The notes under the pieces were generated by a model that was not told the DNA's origin, searched no databases, and saw nothing but the letters and a program-made list of their open reading frames with translations. 17,957 bases of DNA, taken from NCBI GenBank assembly GCA_015491585.1, contig WFVQ01000157.1:1-17957 (forward strand), read 5' to 3'. The stretch's first letter is position 1; every line of letters starts with the position of its first letter. A program made the translations under genes and the position numbers. This document shows positions 7,551-17,333 of this stretch, one piece after another. The DNA is from Deltaproteobacteria bacterium (GTDB lineage: Bacteria; Desulfobacterota; Dissulfuribacteria; Dissulfuribacterales; S140-46).

Positions 7551-8630
7551 CTACGCCGTCCTAAGTGCCAATCCTGAAGCGATTGCAAACTGGGGCCCCA
7601 GCAGATCGATATATTCCTTCTCGATAGAGCCGTCCAGATTACGGTCAGCCAAGGGATTGTGCCGAGCCACATCGAGGCCGGTCTCCCTGGCAAAGATGCG
7701 ATCCAGCCCCTTGAAGAGTGAGCTTCCGCCGCTCATGTATATCTTCGACGGCACCTCGTTCTCTGCCGCTACACTTCCCTTGAAGAAATCCAGGGCCTGG
7801 GCAACCTCCTGGGCCCAAAGCGTGCATATCTCCACACAGATTTCCCCTACCTCTCGCTGAAGACCTGGATCATCGGTACCCTCTATCTTGATCCTCTCGG
7901 CCTCCAGGAGGGACATACCCGTAGCCTCCTGGATGGACTCGGTTATCAGGGAGCCGCCAAAACTCATGTCCCGGGAAAAGAGGGACTGGCCCATCTTGAC
8001 CACGTTGAGGCTGGTCTTCTGGGCGCCAATGTCAATCAGGACCACCATCCCCTCCTCTTCTGGATGGGCGTCTTCGAAACTGTTGACCAGGGCATAGCCG
8101 TCGACATCCACAACCGACGGCAACAATCCTGCCTCCTGTATTATGTTGGCGAAGGTATCCACGACCTCGCGCTTGGCCGCAGCCAGGAATATCTCTGTGC
8201 CCTGTCCTCTGTCGGTGGCAGGCCCTATGACATGAAAATCGAGATAGAGGTCCTCGACCTCGAAAGGAACGTGATTCTCGGCCTCTTCCAGGAGATTGGT
8301 CTCAATTTCCTTCTCGTCTTCGTATGGCACGGAGATCCTCTTGGCTATGACCGAGTAGCCGGCTATGGATACCGTCGCCCTCTTTACCCTGGGCTGAAGG
8401 TTATCGACCAGCGTCTTCAGGGCCTCGCTTATGGCTACGACGTCCCTGATATTGCCATCGACAATGGAGTCCTGTGGCAGCCTGGCCCGCCCCACCTTCC
8501 TGACGACCCGCTGGCCGCCGGAGCCGGCAAACTCCACCATCTTGATGGAGTGGGAGCCGATATCCACCCCCACAGTGGGATGTTCCCGCTGTCTCATCAG
8601 CCAATTGAAGGAAATCTTTGGAAGCTTCAT
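7551..8630 (-). CDS. pilM: type IV pilus actin-like ATPase PilM
   Basis: PilM is an FtsA/actin-fold cytoplasmic protein that binds the PilN N-terminus and completes the inner-membrane platform. The nucleotide-binding motifs are all present: GVDIGSHSIKMVEF near the N-terminus, VVLIDIGAQKTSLNVV in the middle, and the adenosine motif IYMSGGSSLFKGL near the C-terminus. I start at ATG 8630, just after GGTGAG. A GTG six bases earlier (8636) is in frame but has no ribosome site. It is the first gene of the six-gene pilus operon and diverges from lepA. No convincing sigma-70 promoter for it is visible; TATAAC at 8658-8663 lacks a -35 partner. Confidence 0.95.
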   Translation of the reverse strand: MKLPKISFNWLMRQREHPTVGVDIGSHSIKMVEFAGSGGQRVVRKVGRARLPQDSIVDGNIRDVVAISEALKTLVDNLQPRVKRATVSIAGYSVIAKRISVPYEDEKEIETNLLEEAENHVPFEVEDLYLDFHVIGPATDRGQGTEIFLAAAKREVVDTFANIIQEAGLLPSVVDVDGYALVNSFEDAHPEEEGMVVLIDIGAQKTSLNVVKMGQSLFSRDMSFGGSLITESIQEATGMSLLEAERIKIEGTDDPGLQREVGEICVEICTLWAQEVAQALDFFKGSVAAENEVPSKIYMSGGSSLFKGLDRIFARETGLDVARHNPLADRNLDGSIEKEYIDLLGPQFAIASGLALRTA

Positions 8631-8709
8631 ACTCACCCAGTCGGCAAATCTTTTATGGTTATAGTTCGGCAGGCCTCACCAAATTCTTAACACCATCCAA
8701 ACCTTTTTT

Positions 8710-8738
8710 TTGTCTATTCTCCAAAAAAGTGATATATG
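8710..8738 (+). promoter_or_regulatory. candidate sigma-70 promoter of lepA-lepB
   Basis: TTGTCT (8710-8715) and TATATG (8733-8738) are separated by exactly 17 bp of A-rich spacer. Each hexamer matches four of six consensus bases. Transcription would start near 8745, leaving a leader of about 43 nt to the lepA ATG, whose ribosome site is GGTGA. The call rests on spacing and sequence only. Confidence 0.45.
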
Positions 8739-8787
8739 AAACAGCTCCACCTTTTATACGACTCTTGCTTCTACAGGTGAAGACACA

Positions 8788-10590
<1,803 letters not shown>

Positions 10591-10610
10591 AAAATGCAAT
10601 GGAGCTACAA

Positions 10611-11246
10611 ATGGATACCATAGCCCAAAACAATGAAACAAGGAGGGGTGGCTGGCGCAATACGGTAAGGGAATATGGAGAGGCCATAGTCATAGCGCTG
10701 GTTCTCGCCCTCTTCATCAGGACCTTCGTCGTGCAGGCATTCAAGATACCCTCCGGCTCCATGATCCAGACACTGCTCATAGGCGACCACATATTGGTGA
10801 ACAAGGCCGCGTACACGGTGAGAAATCCGCTCACCAGGGAGCTGTGGATCAAAACCGGGGAGATACACCGCGGAGACGTGGTGGTGTTCATTTTTCCAGA
10901 AGATCCAAGCAAGGACTTCATCAAGCGGGTCATCGGCCTGCCTGGCGACACCATTGAGGTACGCAGGAAAAAGGTATTTGTGAACGGCAAACCCTTTCCA
11001 GATCCGCCTGGCGTCCAATATACAGATCCGAGAATACTGGATAAGAGGGATAACTTCGGACCGGTTACAGTACCCCAGGGCAAGCTCTTCGTGATGGGTG
11101 ATAACAGGGACCAGAGCTATGACAGCCGGTTCTGGGGCTTCGTTCCCATCCGCGACGTCAAAGGCAAGGCGTTCATGATCTACTGGTCATGGGACAGGGA
11201 GCACTTCAGGCCCAGGCTTTCCAGGATAGGAGACCTCATCAATTAG
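10611..11246 (+). CDS. lepB: signal peptidase I
   Basis: Type I signal peptidase cleaves signal peptides of exported proteins at the periplasmic face of the inner membrane. With the start at ATG 10611 (GGAG six bases upstream) it has 211 residues. TTG 10587 and ATG 10599 are in-frame alternatives with poorer signals. A single membrane anchor (about 22-42) is followed by the catalytic block FKIPSGSMIQTLL with Ser50. Next comes the Lys block DFIKRVIGLPGD with Lys105, and last the conserved MGDNRDQSYDSRFWGFV. The serine-lysine dyad is complete. Its stop codon lies inside the 3' end of the convergent dciA gene, giving an 8-bp tail-to-tail overlap. Confidence 0.96.
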   Translation: MDTIAQNNETRRGGWRNTVREYGEAIVIALVLALFIRTFVVQAFKIPSGSMIQTLLIGDHILVNKAAYTVRNPLTRELWIKTGEIHRGDVVVFIFPEDPSKDFIKRVIGLPGDTIEVRRKKVFVNGKPFPDPPGVQYTDPRILDKRDNFGPVTVPQGKLFVMGDNRDQSYDSRFWGFVPIRDVKGKAFMIYWSWDREHFRPRLSRIGDLIN

Positions 11247-11727
11247 TCCTGTGCAGGTGGCGCTCGGCAGCAGCCGACTTCTCGAAGAGCCCCTTAATGG
11301 CCTGCCGCAGCTTTTCATCCTCCATCCTCCCGAGCATGGAGTCGATCTCCTCCACCGCCTCATCTGGGGGAGCAGGAAGCCGCCAGTCGCGCACCGTCTC
11401 GGTGACAGGCCTGCGCCTGGCCCCTGCCACGTCTCCGATCTTGAAGCGTAGCCTTGAGACCATGTAGTCCGGGCCAAGGGCCTCACAGATCAACGATCTC
11501 AAGCGTTCGGAGAGAAAACTGATCTGCTGCATCCACGCCGAATCCGAGACCAGCAGCACCAGCATGTCCCGCGACACGAAATGGGACGGCCAACAGTGAC
11601 GGCAGAGAGGCTCTCCCACCAGCCGGTCCCACCGATCCCACAGCCGGGCCAGGGCCAGGTGCCGCGCCCCCAGCCTGCGGGCTATGGCGGGAATGACATC
11701 CCTTGGAGTAGAAAACTCCCTGCTCAT
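11239..11727 (-). CDS. dciA: DciA-like DUF721 protein, probable replicative helicase loader
   Basis: The 162-residue protein shows the DUF721 pattern: W-x-x-LVGEPL near residue 33, then LVLLVSDSAWMQQISFL around 56-72 and a following helix with LICEALG. DciA proteins assist loading of the DnaB helicase in bacteria that lack DnaC or DnaI. The C-terminal part (about 100-162) is charged and probably disordered or helical. Its start overlaps the hemG stop codon (ATGA), so it is the coupled last gene of the heme operon. It ends inside lepB. Family membership is read by eye; the helicase-loading role is knowledge of the family. Confidence 0.8.
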   Translation of the reverse strand: MSREFSTPRDVIPAIARRLGARHLALARLWDRWDRLVGEPLCRHCWPSHFVSRDMLVLLVSDSAWMQQISFLSERLRSLICEALGPDYMVSRLRFKIGDVAGARRRPVTETVRDWRLPAPPDEAVEEIDSMLGRMEDEKLRQAIKGLFEKSAAAERHLHRTN

Positions 11728-13088
11728 GCCCCCATCTGCTCGGCCAGACGCCTTGAATTGGCTATGCAGTCATTGAAGCTCACCCCGCCCATCCAGTTGC
11801 ATCTCACATATAGGCCTGGGTTGCGCTTCAGGAACCTGTTGACGTCCTCTTCCAGGGTGGCGTGCCCCACGTTGTACTGCGGAATGGCCCTCTCCCACCG
11901 GTAGACCGCCGTGAAGTCCGGCCTCGCGTCGAGGCCCATGAGGTCCTTCAGCTCCTTCAGCACCACGTCCAGGAGGCAGACGTCTTCCAGAGAGACGATG
12001 TCAGGATTCCTGGCTCCACCAACCAGGACCCTTATCAACTCATACCCCTCTGGCGCCCGGTTGGGAAATATTGCGGAATCCCAGAGGGCCCCGAGTATCT
12101 GGCGCCTTTCGCACCCAGGGGCCAGGAACCCGAAGCCGTTCAACGGGGCCTTCAAACGCCCCTTCTTCAGCCCTATCGCAATCACCGCCACCGGAGGATA
12201 CTCCACCTCCGCGGCCAGGCTGGAGAGGCCATTGAGAGAACCGCCGGCCATCTCCGCCACGTCGTGCGCCGGTGCGGCCAGGACGACATGCGTGGCCCTC
12301 AGCGACTCGCCCGAAGCCGTATTCACCTCCCAGCCGCCATCCGACGAGGGCACCACCTCTTCCACCGGGCTGCCCAGCTTTATACAGTCGCGAAAGTGGC
12401 TTTGCAGGGCCGCGATCATCTGCCCCATTCCCGCCTCGAAGGAGGTCAAGGTGCCGCCCGGACCGGCGCCAGGCCCTTTCTTCCCCTCCTTCCGCGCCCT
12501 TCTCTTCAGCGCGAACATGGCCTTGAACAAGGAACCGTAATCCTGCTCCAGCTCGTGTATCCTGGGGAAACAGCTCCTCAGGGAGAGCCTCTGGGGATCC
12601 CCGGCATATATCCCCGTGGCCATCGGATCTATCAGCCACTGCAGGGCTTGATTTCCCAGCCGCCGCCTGGCGAAAGAGGCCAGGCTCTCATCGGATGCAG
12701 AGCTTCTCTTGGGGACGAAGGGCTCCATGAGGAGCCGCAGCTTCCCCCCAGGACTCAGAAGGGGAGACTTGAGAAACGCACCCGGAGACTCTGGGAGCGG
12801 GACCAGCCGCCCGCGCTTCACGATGAAGCGGCGTCTCGCCGCATCGCTGCTCACATAGAGAGGAACCTCCAGGGCTGATGCGAGATCCAGCGTCCCCGGC
12901 TTGTTGTCGAGGAAGCCGTTCACACCCCTCTCTATTATGAACCCCTCCTCTTCGACGGTGAAGACCTTGCCTCCGCACCGGTCCCCCCCCTCGAGGATGA
13001 CCAGCTCCCACTCCGGTCTCAGGCGCCTGAGATACCAGGCCAGGGAGAGCCCTGATATGCCCGCTCCGACCACTACTACCCGCGCCAT
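11724..13088 (-). CDS. hemG: HemY-type FAD-dependent protoporphyrinogen/coproporphyrinogen oxidase
   Basis: This 454-residue flavoprotein oxidises a porphyrinogen to a porphyrin. The N-terminal FAD-binding Rossmann motif VVVVGAGISGLSLAWYL and the GG doublet of DRCGGKV are clear. IERGVNGFLDNKP and the C-terminal FAD-contacting region IPQYNVGH...CNWMGGVSFNDCI match the HemY/PPOX family, not the small flavodoxin-like HemG of E. coli. The symbol hemG is used in the broad sense; hemY or cgoX fit equally. Whether the substrate is proto- or coproporphyrinogen cannot be told by eye. HemY enzymes normally use oxygen, which is notable in a probable anaerobe. The start overlaps the hemH 3' end by 13 bp. 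Confidence 0.92.
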   Translation of the reverse strand: MARVVVVGAGISGLSLAWYLRRLRPEWELVILEGGDRCGGKVFTVEEEGFIIERGVNGFLDNKPGTLDLASALEVPLYVSSDAARRRFIVKRGRLVPLPESPGAFLKSPLLSPGGKLRLLMEPFVPKRSSASDESLASFARRRLGNQALQWLIDPMATGIYAGDPQRLSLRSCFPRIHELEQDYGSLFKAMFALKRRARKEGKKGPGAGPGGTLTSFEAGMGQMIAALQSHFRDCIKLGSPVEEVVPSSDGGWEVNTASGESLRATHVVLAAPAHDVAEMAGGSLNGLSSLAAEVEYPPVAVIAIGLKKGRLKAPLNGFGFLAPGCERRQILGALWDSAIFPNRAPEGYELIRVLVGGARNPDIVSLEDVCLLDVVLKELKDLMGLDARPDFTAVYRWERAIPQYNVGHATLEEDVNRFLKRNPGLYVRCNWMGGVSFNDCIANSRRLAEQMGA

Positions 13089-14053
13089 CCCATCCTCTCC
13101 AGGGCCACGCAGCAGAGTTCATACAGGGCGCCTATGAACTTTGGGGAGGTGTTAAGGGCTGGGGTGCGGAACAGGCGTCCCCCCTTGGAAACGGCCTGTT
13201 CCTGGTACAGGAGGTCTATCTCGTACAGGGTCTCCACATGATCCGACACGAAACTTATAGGCATGACCACGATTCTCCGTTTTCCCTGCCCGAGGAGCTC
13301 ATTCAACATGACGTCGGTGGCCGGCTCCAGCCACTCGACCGGCCCGCTCCTGCTCTGGAAGCAGAGATGCCCTTTCACACCGGTCAACTCCTCGATGGTC
13401 CTAATGGTGGCCTTCACATGCTCGACATAGGGGTCCCCCTCCTCCACGAACCGCTTCGGCAGGCTGTGGGCGCTGTAGATCAAGGCCCCATCGTCTGGAA
13501 GTGTCCACCTGGAGAAACCGGCCTCATCGAAGGCCTCGCCCAAGGTATCCACGAGGGCGGCCACATAGCCGGCATGATCGGGGTAGCTCTCCACCACCTC
13601 GTGTTCCAGGCCAAGAGACATGCAAGCCTGCCGGAACTCGGCTATGGAGGAGCCGCTGGTGGCGCGGCTGAAGTGGGGATAGAGGGAGACACCCAGGAAC
13701 CGTTCTATCCCTTTGCCGGCAAGCCGTTCCACCACTTCCGGAGTCCTGGGGTGCCAGTATCTCATACCCACGTCCACTATCCACCCGGACTCTCCGTTAT
13801 CCCTCGCCATATTGGCGAGCGCCTCCGCCTGTGCCATAGAGAGTTCGGTTATGGGGCTCCTGCCGCCGATCCTCCTGTAACACTCCCGGCTCTTGGGGGC
13901 ACGGGTCATGGATATCCATCGTGCAAGGGGCTTCTGCAGCCAGGAGGGCCCCAAACGGATTATCTCCCGGTCGGAAAAGAGGTTGTAGAGAAAGGGCCTG
14001 ACAGCGTCGAGGCTGTCCGGCCCGCCCATGTTGAGCAGGACTACCGCTACCAT
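13076..14053 (-). CDS. hemH: ferrochelatase
   Basis: Ferrochelatase inserts Fe(II) into a porphyrin. The 325-residue protein carries the catalytic His in IYSAHSLPKRF (His196) and the partner Glu in SDHVETLYEID (Glu274), along with the family segments SLYPHFSRATSGS and LCFQSRSGPVEWLEP. The substrate-facing N-terminal loop reads LNMGGP. Met9 corresponds to Met76 of the human protoporphyrin enzyme, whereas the Bacillus coproporphyrin enzyme has Tyr13 there. No C-terminal [2Fe-2S] cysteine set is recognisable. Its ATG overlaps the hemE stop by one base (TGATG), and its 3' end overlaps hemG. Confidence 0.96.
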   Translation of the reverse strand: MVAVVLLNMGGPDSLDAVRPFLYNLFSDREIIRLGPSWLQKPLARWISMTRAPKSRECYRRIGGRSPITELSMAQAEALANMARDNGESGWIVDVGMRYWHPRTPEVVERLAGKGIERFLGVSLYPHFSRATSGSSIAEFRQACMSLGLEHEVVESYPDHAGYVAALVDTLGEAFDEAGFSRWTLPDDGALIYSAHSLPKRFVEEGDPYVEHVKATIRTIEELTGVKGHLCFQSRSGPVEWLEPATDVMLNELLGQGKRRIVVMPISFVSDHVETLYEIDLLYQEQAVSKGGRLFRTPALNTSPKFIGALYELCCVALERMGWRG

Positions 14054-15090
14054 CAGGCAGAGAGCTCGTGCACCAACGAAACCATCAACTTCGCCTTGTC
14101 CGGCGGAATCTCAGGCAATATCCCGTGTCCCAGGTTGAAGATGTGGGCCTTGGCACCCCTTCCCTGTTCCAGGATGGATGATATCCGCTCCTTCAGCCGC
14201 TCTTCTGAAAGAAAGAGGGCGCAAGGATCGAGATTCCCCTGGAACACCACGTCCTTGCCCAGCGCCTTTACCGCATCCGCTATGGGGGTGCGCCAATCCA
14301 ATCCGATCACGTCGGCCCTGGACTCACGGGCCTCCCAGAGAAGATGCCCGCCGTTCAGGATGAAATAGATCACAGGGACCTCAGGAATGTCTGGAGCCTG
14401 TTTCAGGTGAGCTACTATCTCCTGGACGAAGGGAAGCACGTGTTCCCTGTAGTCCTCGCGGCCGAGGATGCCAGCCCACGTGTCGAAGATCTGTACCGCC
14501 TGGGCCCCGGCCCTGATCTGCGCCTCCAGATAGCTCTTGGTTACACCCGTGATCTTGGCCATTAGCTCCCGGAACAACCGGGGTGCCGCGTACATCATCC
14601 TCTTCGTATGCATGAAGCTCTTGGAGCTTCCCCCTTCGACCATGTAAGTGGCCAGGGTGAATGGCGCACCGGAAAAACCTATGAGAGGCACCCTTCCCTC
14701 GAGCTCCTGCCGCAGGATCCTTATGGTCTCCAGCACGAACGGGACGTCGGAATCGGGGTCGATGCCCCCCAGTGTCTCCACGTCCTTCTCGTCCCGCACC
14801 GCCGGTTCCAGGATCGGCCCTTTGCCTTCGGAGAAGGAGAGCCCCATGCCCATCGGTTCCAGGGGAATCAGGATGTCTGAAAACAGGATGGCGGCATCCA
14901 CGCCGAGGATGTCTATGGGCTGGATGGTGACCTCGGCCGCAAGCTCAGGGGTCTTGCAGAGGGTTAGGAAGTCGTCCTTGCCCCTGACCTCCCTGTACTC
15001 AGGGAGGTATCTGCCGGCCTGGCGCATAAGCCACACCGGCACTGGAGAGACCCTCTCTCCGCGGCAGGCCCGGAGGAATGGATAGTCCAT
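14053..15090 (-). CDS. hemE: uroporphyrinogen decarboxylase
   Basis: HemE removes four carboxyl groups from uroporphyrinogen III to give coproporphyrinogen III. The 345-residue TIM-barrel protein contains the signature PVWLMRQAGRYLPEYR (18-33) and the catalytic Asp in FSDIL (Asp72). It also has GFSGAPFTLATYMVEGG with Tyr149, FDTWAG, and the C-terminal FNLGHGI with His322. A strong AAGGAG precedes ATG 15090. It follows the radical SAM gene by 21 bp and overlaps hemH by one base. This is the only enzyme here whose product feeds both the protoporphyrin and coproporphyrin branches. Confidence 0.98.
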   Translation of the reverse strand: MDYPFLRACRGERVSPVPVWLMRQAGRYLPEYREVRGKDDFLTLCKTPELAAEVTIQPIDILGVDAAILFSDILIPLEPMGMGLSFSEGKGPILEPAVRDEKDVETLGGIDPDSDVPFVLETIRILRQELEGRVPLIGFSGAPFTLATYMVEGGSSKSFMHTKRMMYAAPRLFRELMAKITGVTKSYLEAQIRAGAQAVQIFDTWAGILGREDYREHVLPFVQEIVAHLKQAPDIPEVPVIYFILNGGHLLWEARESRADVIGLDWRTPIADAVKALGKDVVFQGNLDPCALFLSEERLKERISSILEQGRGAKAHIFNLGHGILPEIPPDKAKLMVSLVHELSA

Positions 15091-15111
15091 GGCGCTGTTC
15101 TCCTTTGGAAT

Positions 15112-16176
15112 TCATTGAGATTGGGCACGCCTGGGCATATAGCTGCAGAATGGTTCGGGCCCGAGATAGTCTCCGGTCATTGCATAGGCCCTGGCCCGGC
15201 AGCCGCCGCAGACGTTGACGTATTCACACTTGCCGCACTTGCCGTGATACTCCTTGAAGTCCCTCAGCTCCTTGAAGAGCGGGCTGTTCTCCCAGATCTC
15301 CTTGAGGGACTGCTCACGCACGTTGCCGGCGGACATAGGGAAATAGCTGCACGGCAGCACGTTGCCGTCCACGTCTATGAGCACGATGAGCTGCCCTGCC
15401 AAGCAGCCCTTGGCCCCGCCAGTGGAAAACTTCAAGGTGCGGTGCTCCACCCTGTCCCCCTGCTCCTTGGCCTTCTGGAGCCTAATCCTGTAGTAGTGGG
15501 GAGCGCAGGTGGGACGCACCAGGATATCCTCCTCGCCGCACTCCATCTCATAATGCCATTCGAGTATGGATTCGTAATCGTCGGGAGGAATGAGCTCCTC
15601 CATGATCTCCTCGCCCCTTCCTGTTGGAACGATCATGAACATGTACCAGGCCGTGGCCCCAAGCTCCTTGGCCAGTTTATAGACCTTTGGGATCTCATCC
15701 CTGTTGCGTTTGGTGAAAGAGGAGTTTATGAGAAACTCTATGCCGTGCTCCTTGAAGAGGCGCGCCGCATTCACGGTCCCCTCGAAGGCCCCCTCCTGGT
15801 TCCTGAAGTTGTCGTGGACCTCGGCGGTGGAGCCATCTAAGCTGAGGGACACCATCTTGATCCCGGCATCCTTGATCTTGCCGCATATCTCCGGCGTGAC
15901 CAGGGTGCCGTTGGTGGCAAGGCACATCCTGAACCCCTTGGAGGTGCCGTAGCGGGCCAGATCGAATACGTCCGCCCTGAGAAGCGGCTCGCCGCCGGAC
16001 AGGACGATCACAGGGCTGGCGAATGTGGCTATGTCATCCAGGAGCCGATAACCTTCGTCGGTGGAGAAGTCGGGATGGCCCTTCACCTCCATCTCCGAGG
16101 AAGAGCGGCAGTGGACACACCGGAGGTTGCACCTCCTGGTTATCTCCCATGCTATCCATTTGAGTTCGAATTCCAT
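15112..16176 (-). CDS. radical SAM/SPASM protein, AhbD/NirJ-like heme maturation enzyme
   Basis: The open frame extends to 16329, but the upstream part overlaps the LysR gene. The protein clearly starts at ATG 16176 (MEFELKWIAWEITRRC), giving 354 residues. The radical SAM cluster motif is C16-x3-C20-x2-C23 and the SAM-binding GGEP is at 61-64. A SPASM domain follows, with cysteines near 258, 276, 314, 317, 323, 326 and 344. The C-terminal block GKCGKCEYVNVCGGCRARAY, followed by GDYLGPEPFC, closely resembles AhbD. AhbD decarboxylates the two propionates of Fe-coproporphyrin III to give heme in sulfate reducers and methanogens. Its position next to hemE, hemH and hemG supports a heme role. NirJ-type or peptide-modifying relatives are alternatives, but the context disfavours them. 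Confidence 0.82.
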   Translation of the reverse strand: MEFELKWIAWEITRRCNLRCVHCRSSSEMEVKGHPDFSTDEGYRLLDDIATFASPVIVLSGGEPLLRADVFDLARYGTSKGFRMCLATNGTLVTPEICGKIKDAGIKMVSLSLDGSTAEVHDNFRNQEGAFEGTVNAARLFKEHGIEFLINSSFTKRNRDEIPKVYKLAKELGATAWYMFMIVPTGRGEEIMEELIPPDDYESILEWHYEMECGEEDILVRPTCAPHYYRIRLQKAKEQGDRVEHRTLKFSTGGAKGCLAGQLIVLIDVDGNVLPCSYFPMSAGNVREQSLKEIWENSPLFKELRDFKEYHGKCGKCEYVNVCGGCRARAYAMTGDYLGPEPFCSYMPRRAQSQ

Positions 16177-16231
16177 ATCTTGATCCCGTCTCTCTTGACC
16201 ACGAACCGGAAAGGAGGTTCCAAGACCACCT

Positions 16232-17161
16232 TCACTCCCCAGAAGGCGGGTTGCAAGGCGGAACCGCCTCCCCTTCCATGACGAAATCCCTGAAGGCCTC
16301 GGCCAGGGGAGAGAGGCTGCGCTTAGCATGCCATACGAGGTAGAAACTCCGCTCGAGAGTCATCTCCTCCAGGGTGGCGGATGCGAGCAGGCCGTGTTCC
16401 ATGTCCTCCTTCACGGCCCTCTCCGAGATGAACGCAAGGCCGACGCCAGCCTTCACTGCCTGCCGTACCGCCTCGGTGCTCCCCATCTCTGCCACCACGT
16501 TTAGCCCCTGGAATCCTTCGATGCCTATATCACGAAGCGCGCGTTCTGCGGCCATCCTGGACCCTGAACCCACTTCCCTCGCCACGAACGGCTCCTCCAG
16601 GATCTCTTCGACTGAGACGTCCACTTTTCCCGCCAATCTGTGTCCAGGCGGCATGACCAGGAGAAGCCGGTCCTCCAGGCAGGGCTCGAAGTGGAGGGTG
16701 TTGCGCTTGACGACTCCGCCGACCATACCCAACTCCAACTCGCCGTGTTCGACCTGGGACACTATGCCAGAGGTGTCGTCTATCCGCAACACGATACGGC
16801 AGTTGGGCCTGCCCTCCTTGAACCGTCCTATCAGCAACGGAAGTATGTACTGGCCAGGGATGTTGCTCCCGCCCACCTCCAGCTCCCCGCTGTCCCCTCC
16901 GCAGAAGGTATCCATTGTGCGGCGCGCCTTGTCGAAGAGGCGCATTATCTGCCTTGCATGGGGATAGAAGGCCTCTCCCGCCTTGGTCGGCACCGCCTTC
17001 CTGCCCGAACGGTCGAAGAGCTGAATCCCAAGGGCGTCCTCCAGGGCCTTAATATGACCGCTCACTGTAGGCTGGGTCAAATGTATCTCCTTGGCGGCCT
17101 TGGTAAAGCTCCTTGTCTTCCAAACAGCCAAAAATACCTGTATCTGCCTTAAATCAAACAA
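16232..17161 (-). CDS. LysR-family regulator, selenium-metabolism-associated subgroup likely
   Basis: The 309-residue protein has the N-terminal winged helix (SFTKAAKEIHLTQPTVSGHI, about 18-37) and a periplasmic-binding-protein-like effector domain. The segment IPGQYILPLLIGRF and the following DTSGIVSQVEHGELELGMVG recall the LysR subgroup found in genomes with selenium metabolism; I rely on memory for this, not on a search. The start is TTG at 17161, with GAGG five bases upstream. It lies 55 bp ahead of the AhbD-like gene on the same strand, with no terminator seen between them. It could therefore be the first gene of the heme operon or a separate regulator of it. It also diverges from hyuB, a typical LysR arrangement. 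Confidence 0.85.
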   Translation of the reverse strand: MFDLRQIQVFLAVWKTRSFTKAAKEIHLTQPTVSGHIKALEDALGIQLFDRSGRKAVPTKAGEAFYPHARQIMRLFDKARRTMDTFCGGDSGELEVGGSNIPGQYILPLLIGRFKEGRPNCRIVLRIDDTSGIVSQVEHGELELGMVGGVVKRNTLHFEPCLEDRLLLVMPPGHRLAGKVDVSVEEILEEPFVAREVGSGSRMAAERALRDIGIEGFQGLNVVAEMGSTEAVRQAVKAGVGLAFISERAVKEDMEHGLLASATLEEMTLERSFYLVWHAKRSLSPLAEAFRDFVMEGEAVPPCNPPSGE

Positions 17162-17224
17162 TCACGCCTCTCTTTACAGACATATCATCCCTTTTCCTCT
17201 GTTACCACTATGACCAACATATGA

Positions 17225-17253
17225 ATTAGGCCCTGATTCCTCTCTTTTGTCAA
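17225..17253 (-). promoter_or_regulatory. candidate sigma-70 promoter of the LysR/heme operon
   Basis: On the minus strand a perfect TTGACA (17248-17253) is followed after exactly 17 bp by CCTAAT (17225-17230), which matches four of six -10 bases. Transcription would start near 17218, about 57 nt before the TTG start of the LysR gene. No terminator is evident between the LysR gene and the AhbD-like gene, so this promoter may drive the whole heme cluster. No equally good promoter is visible for hyuB in the same 172-bp intergenic region. Confidence 0.55.
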
Positions 17254-17333
17254 GGCAAAACAGAAATGTGACGTTGCGGCTCCACCGTTTCCGTGATACC
17301 CATTTCGTCCCAGTCTCCCCTTGGAGGTCCGCA

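Noticed and set aside
8660..8690. Possible sigma-54 promoter for pilM (TGGTGAGGCCTGCC on the minus strand)
   Set aside because: The GG and GC doublets are 10 bp apart and not at the required spacing, and the rest of the consensus is poor.
11862..12878. Plus-strand open frame of 338 codons opposite hemG
   Set aside because: It is antisense to a well-conserved flavoprotein. It is rich in Pro, Arg and His, as expected from complementing GC-rich coding DNA, and has no family motif.
13238..14368. Plus-strand open frame of 376 codons opposite hemH and hemE
   Set aside because: It spans two convincing minus-strand genes with all catalytic motifs. It is an antisense shadow.
16177..16329. Extended start of the radical SAM protein
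   Set aside because: The extra 51 residues overlap the LysR coding end, carry no family similarity and are Arg/Gly-rich. AhbD-like proteins begin shortly before the cysteine motif.
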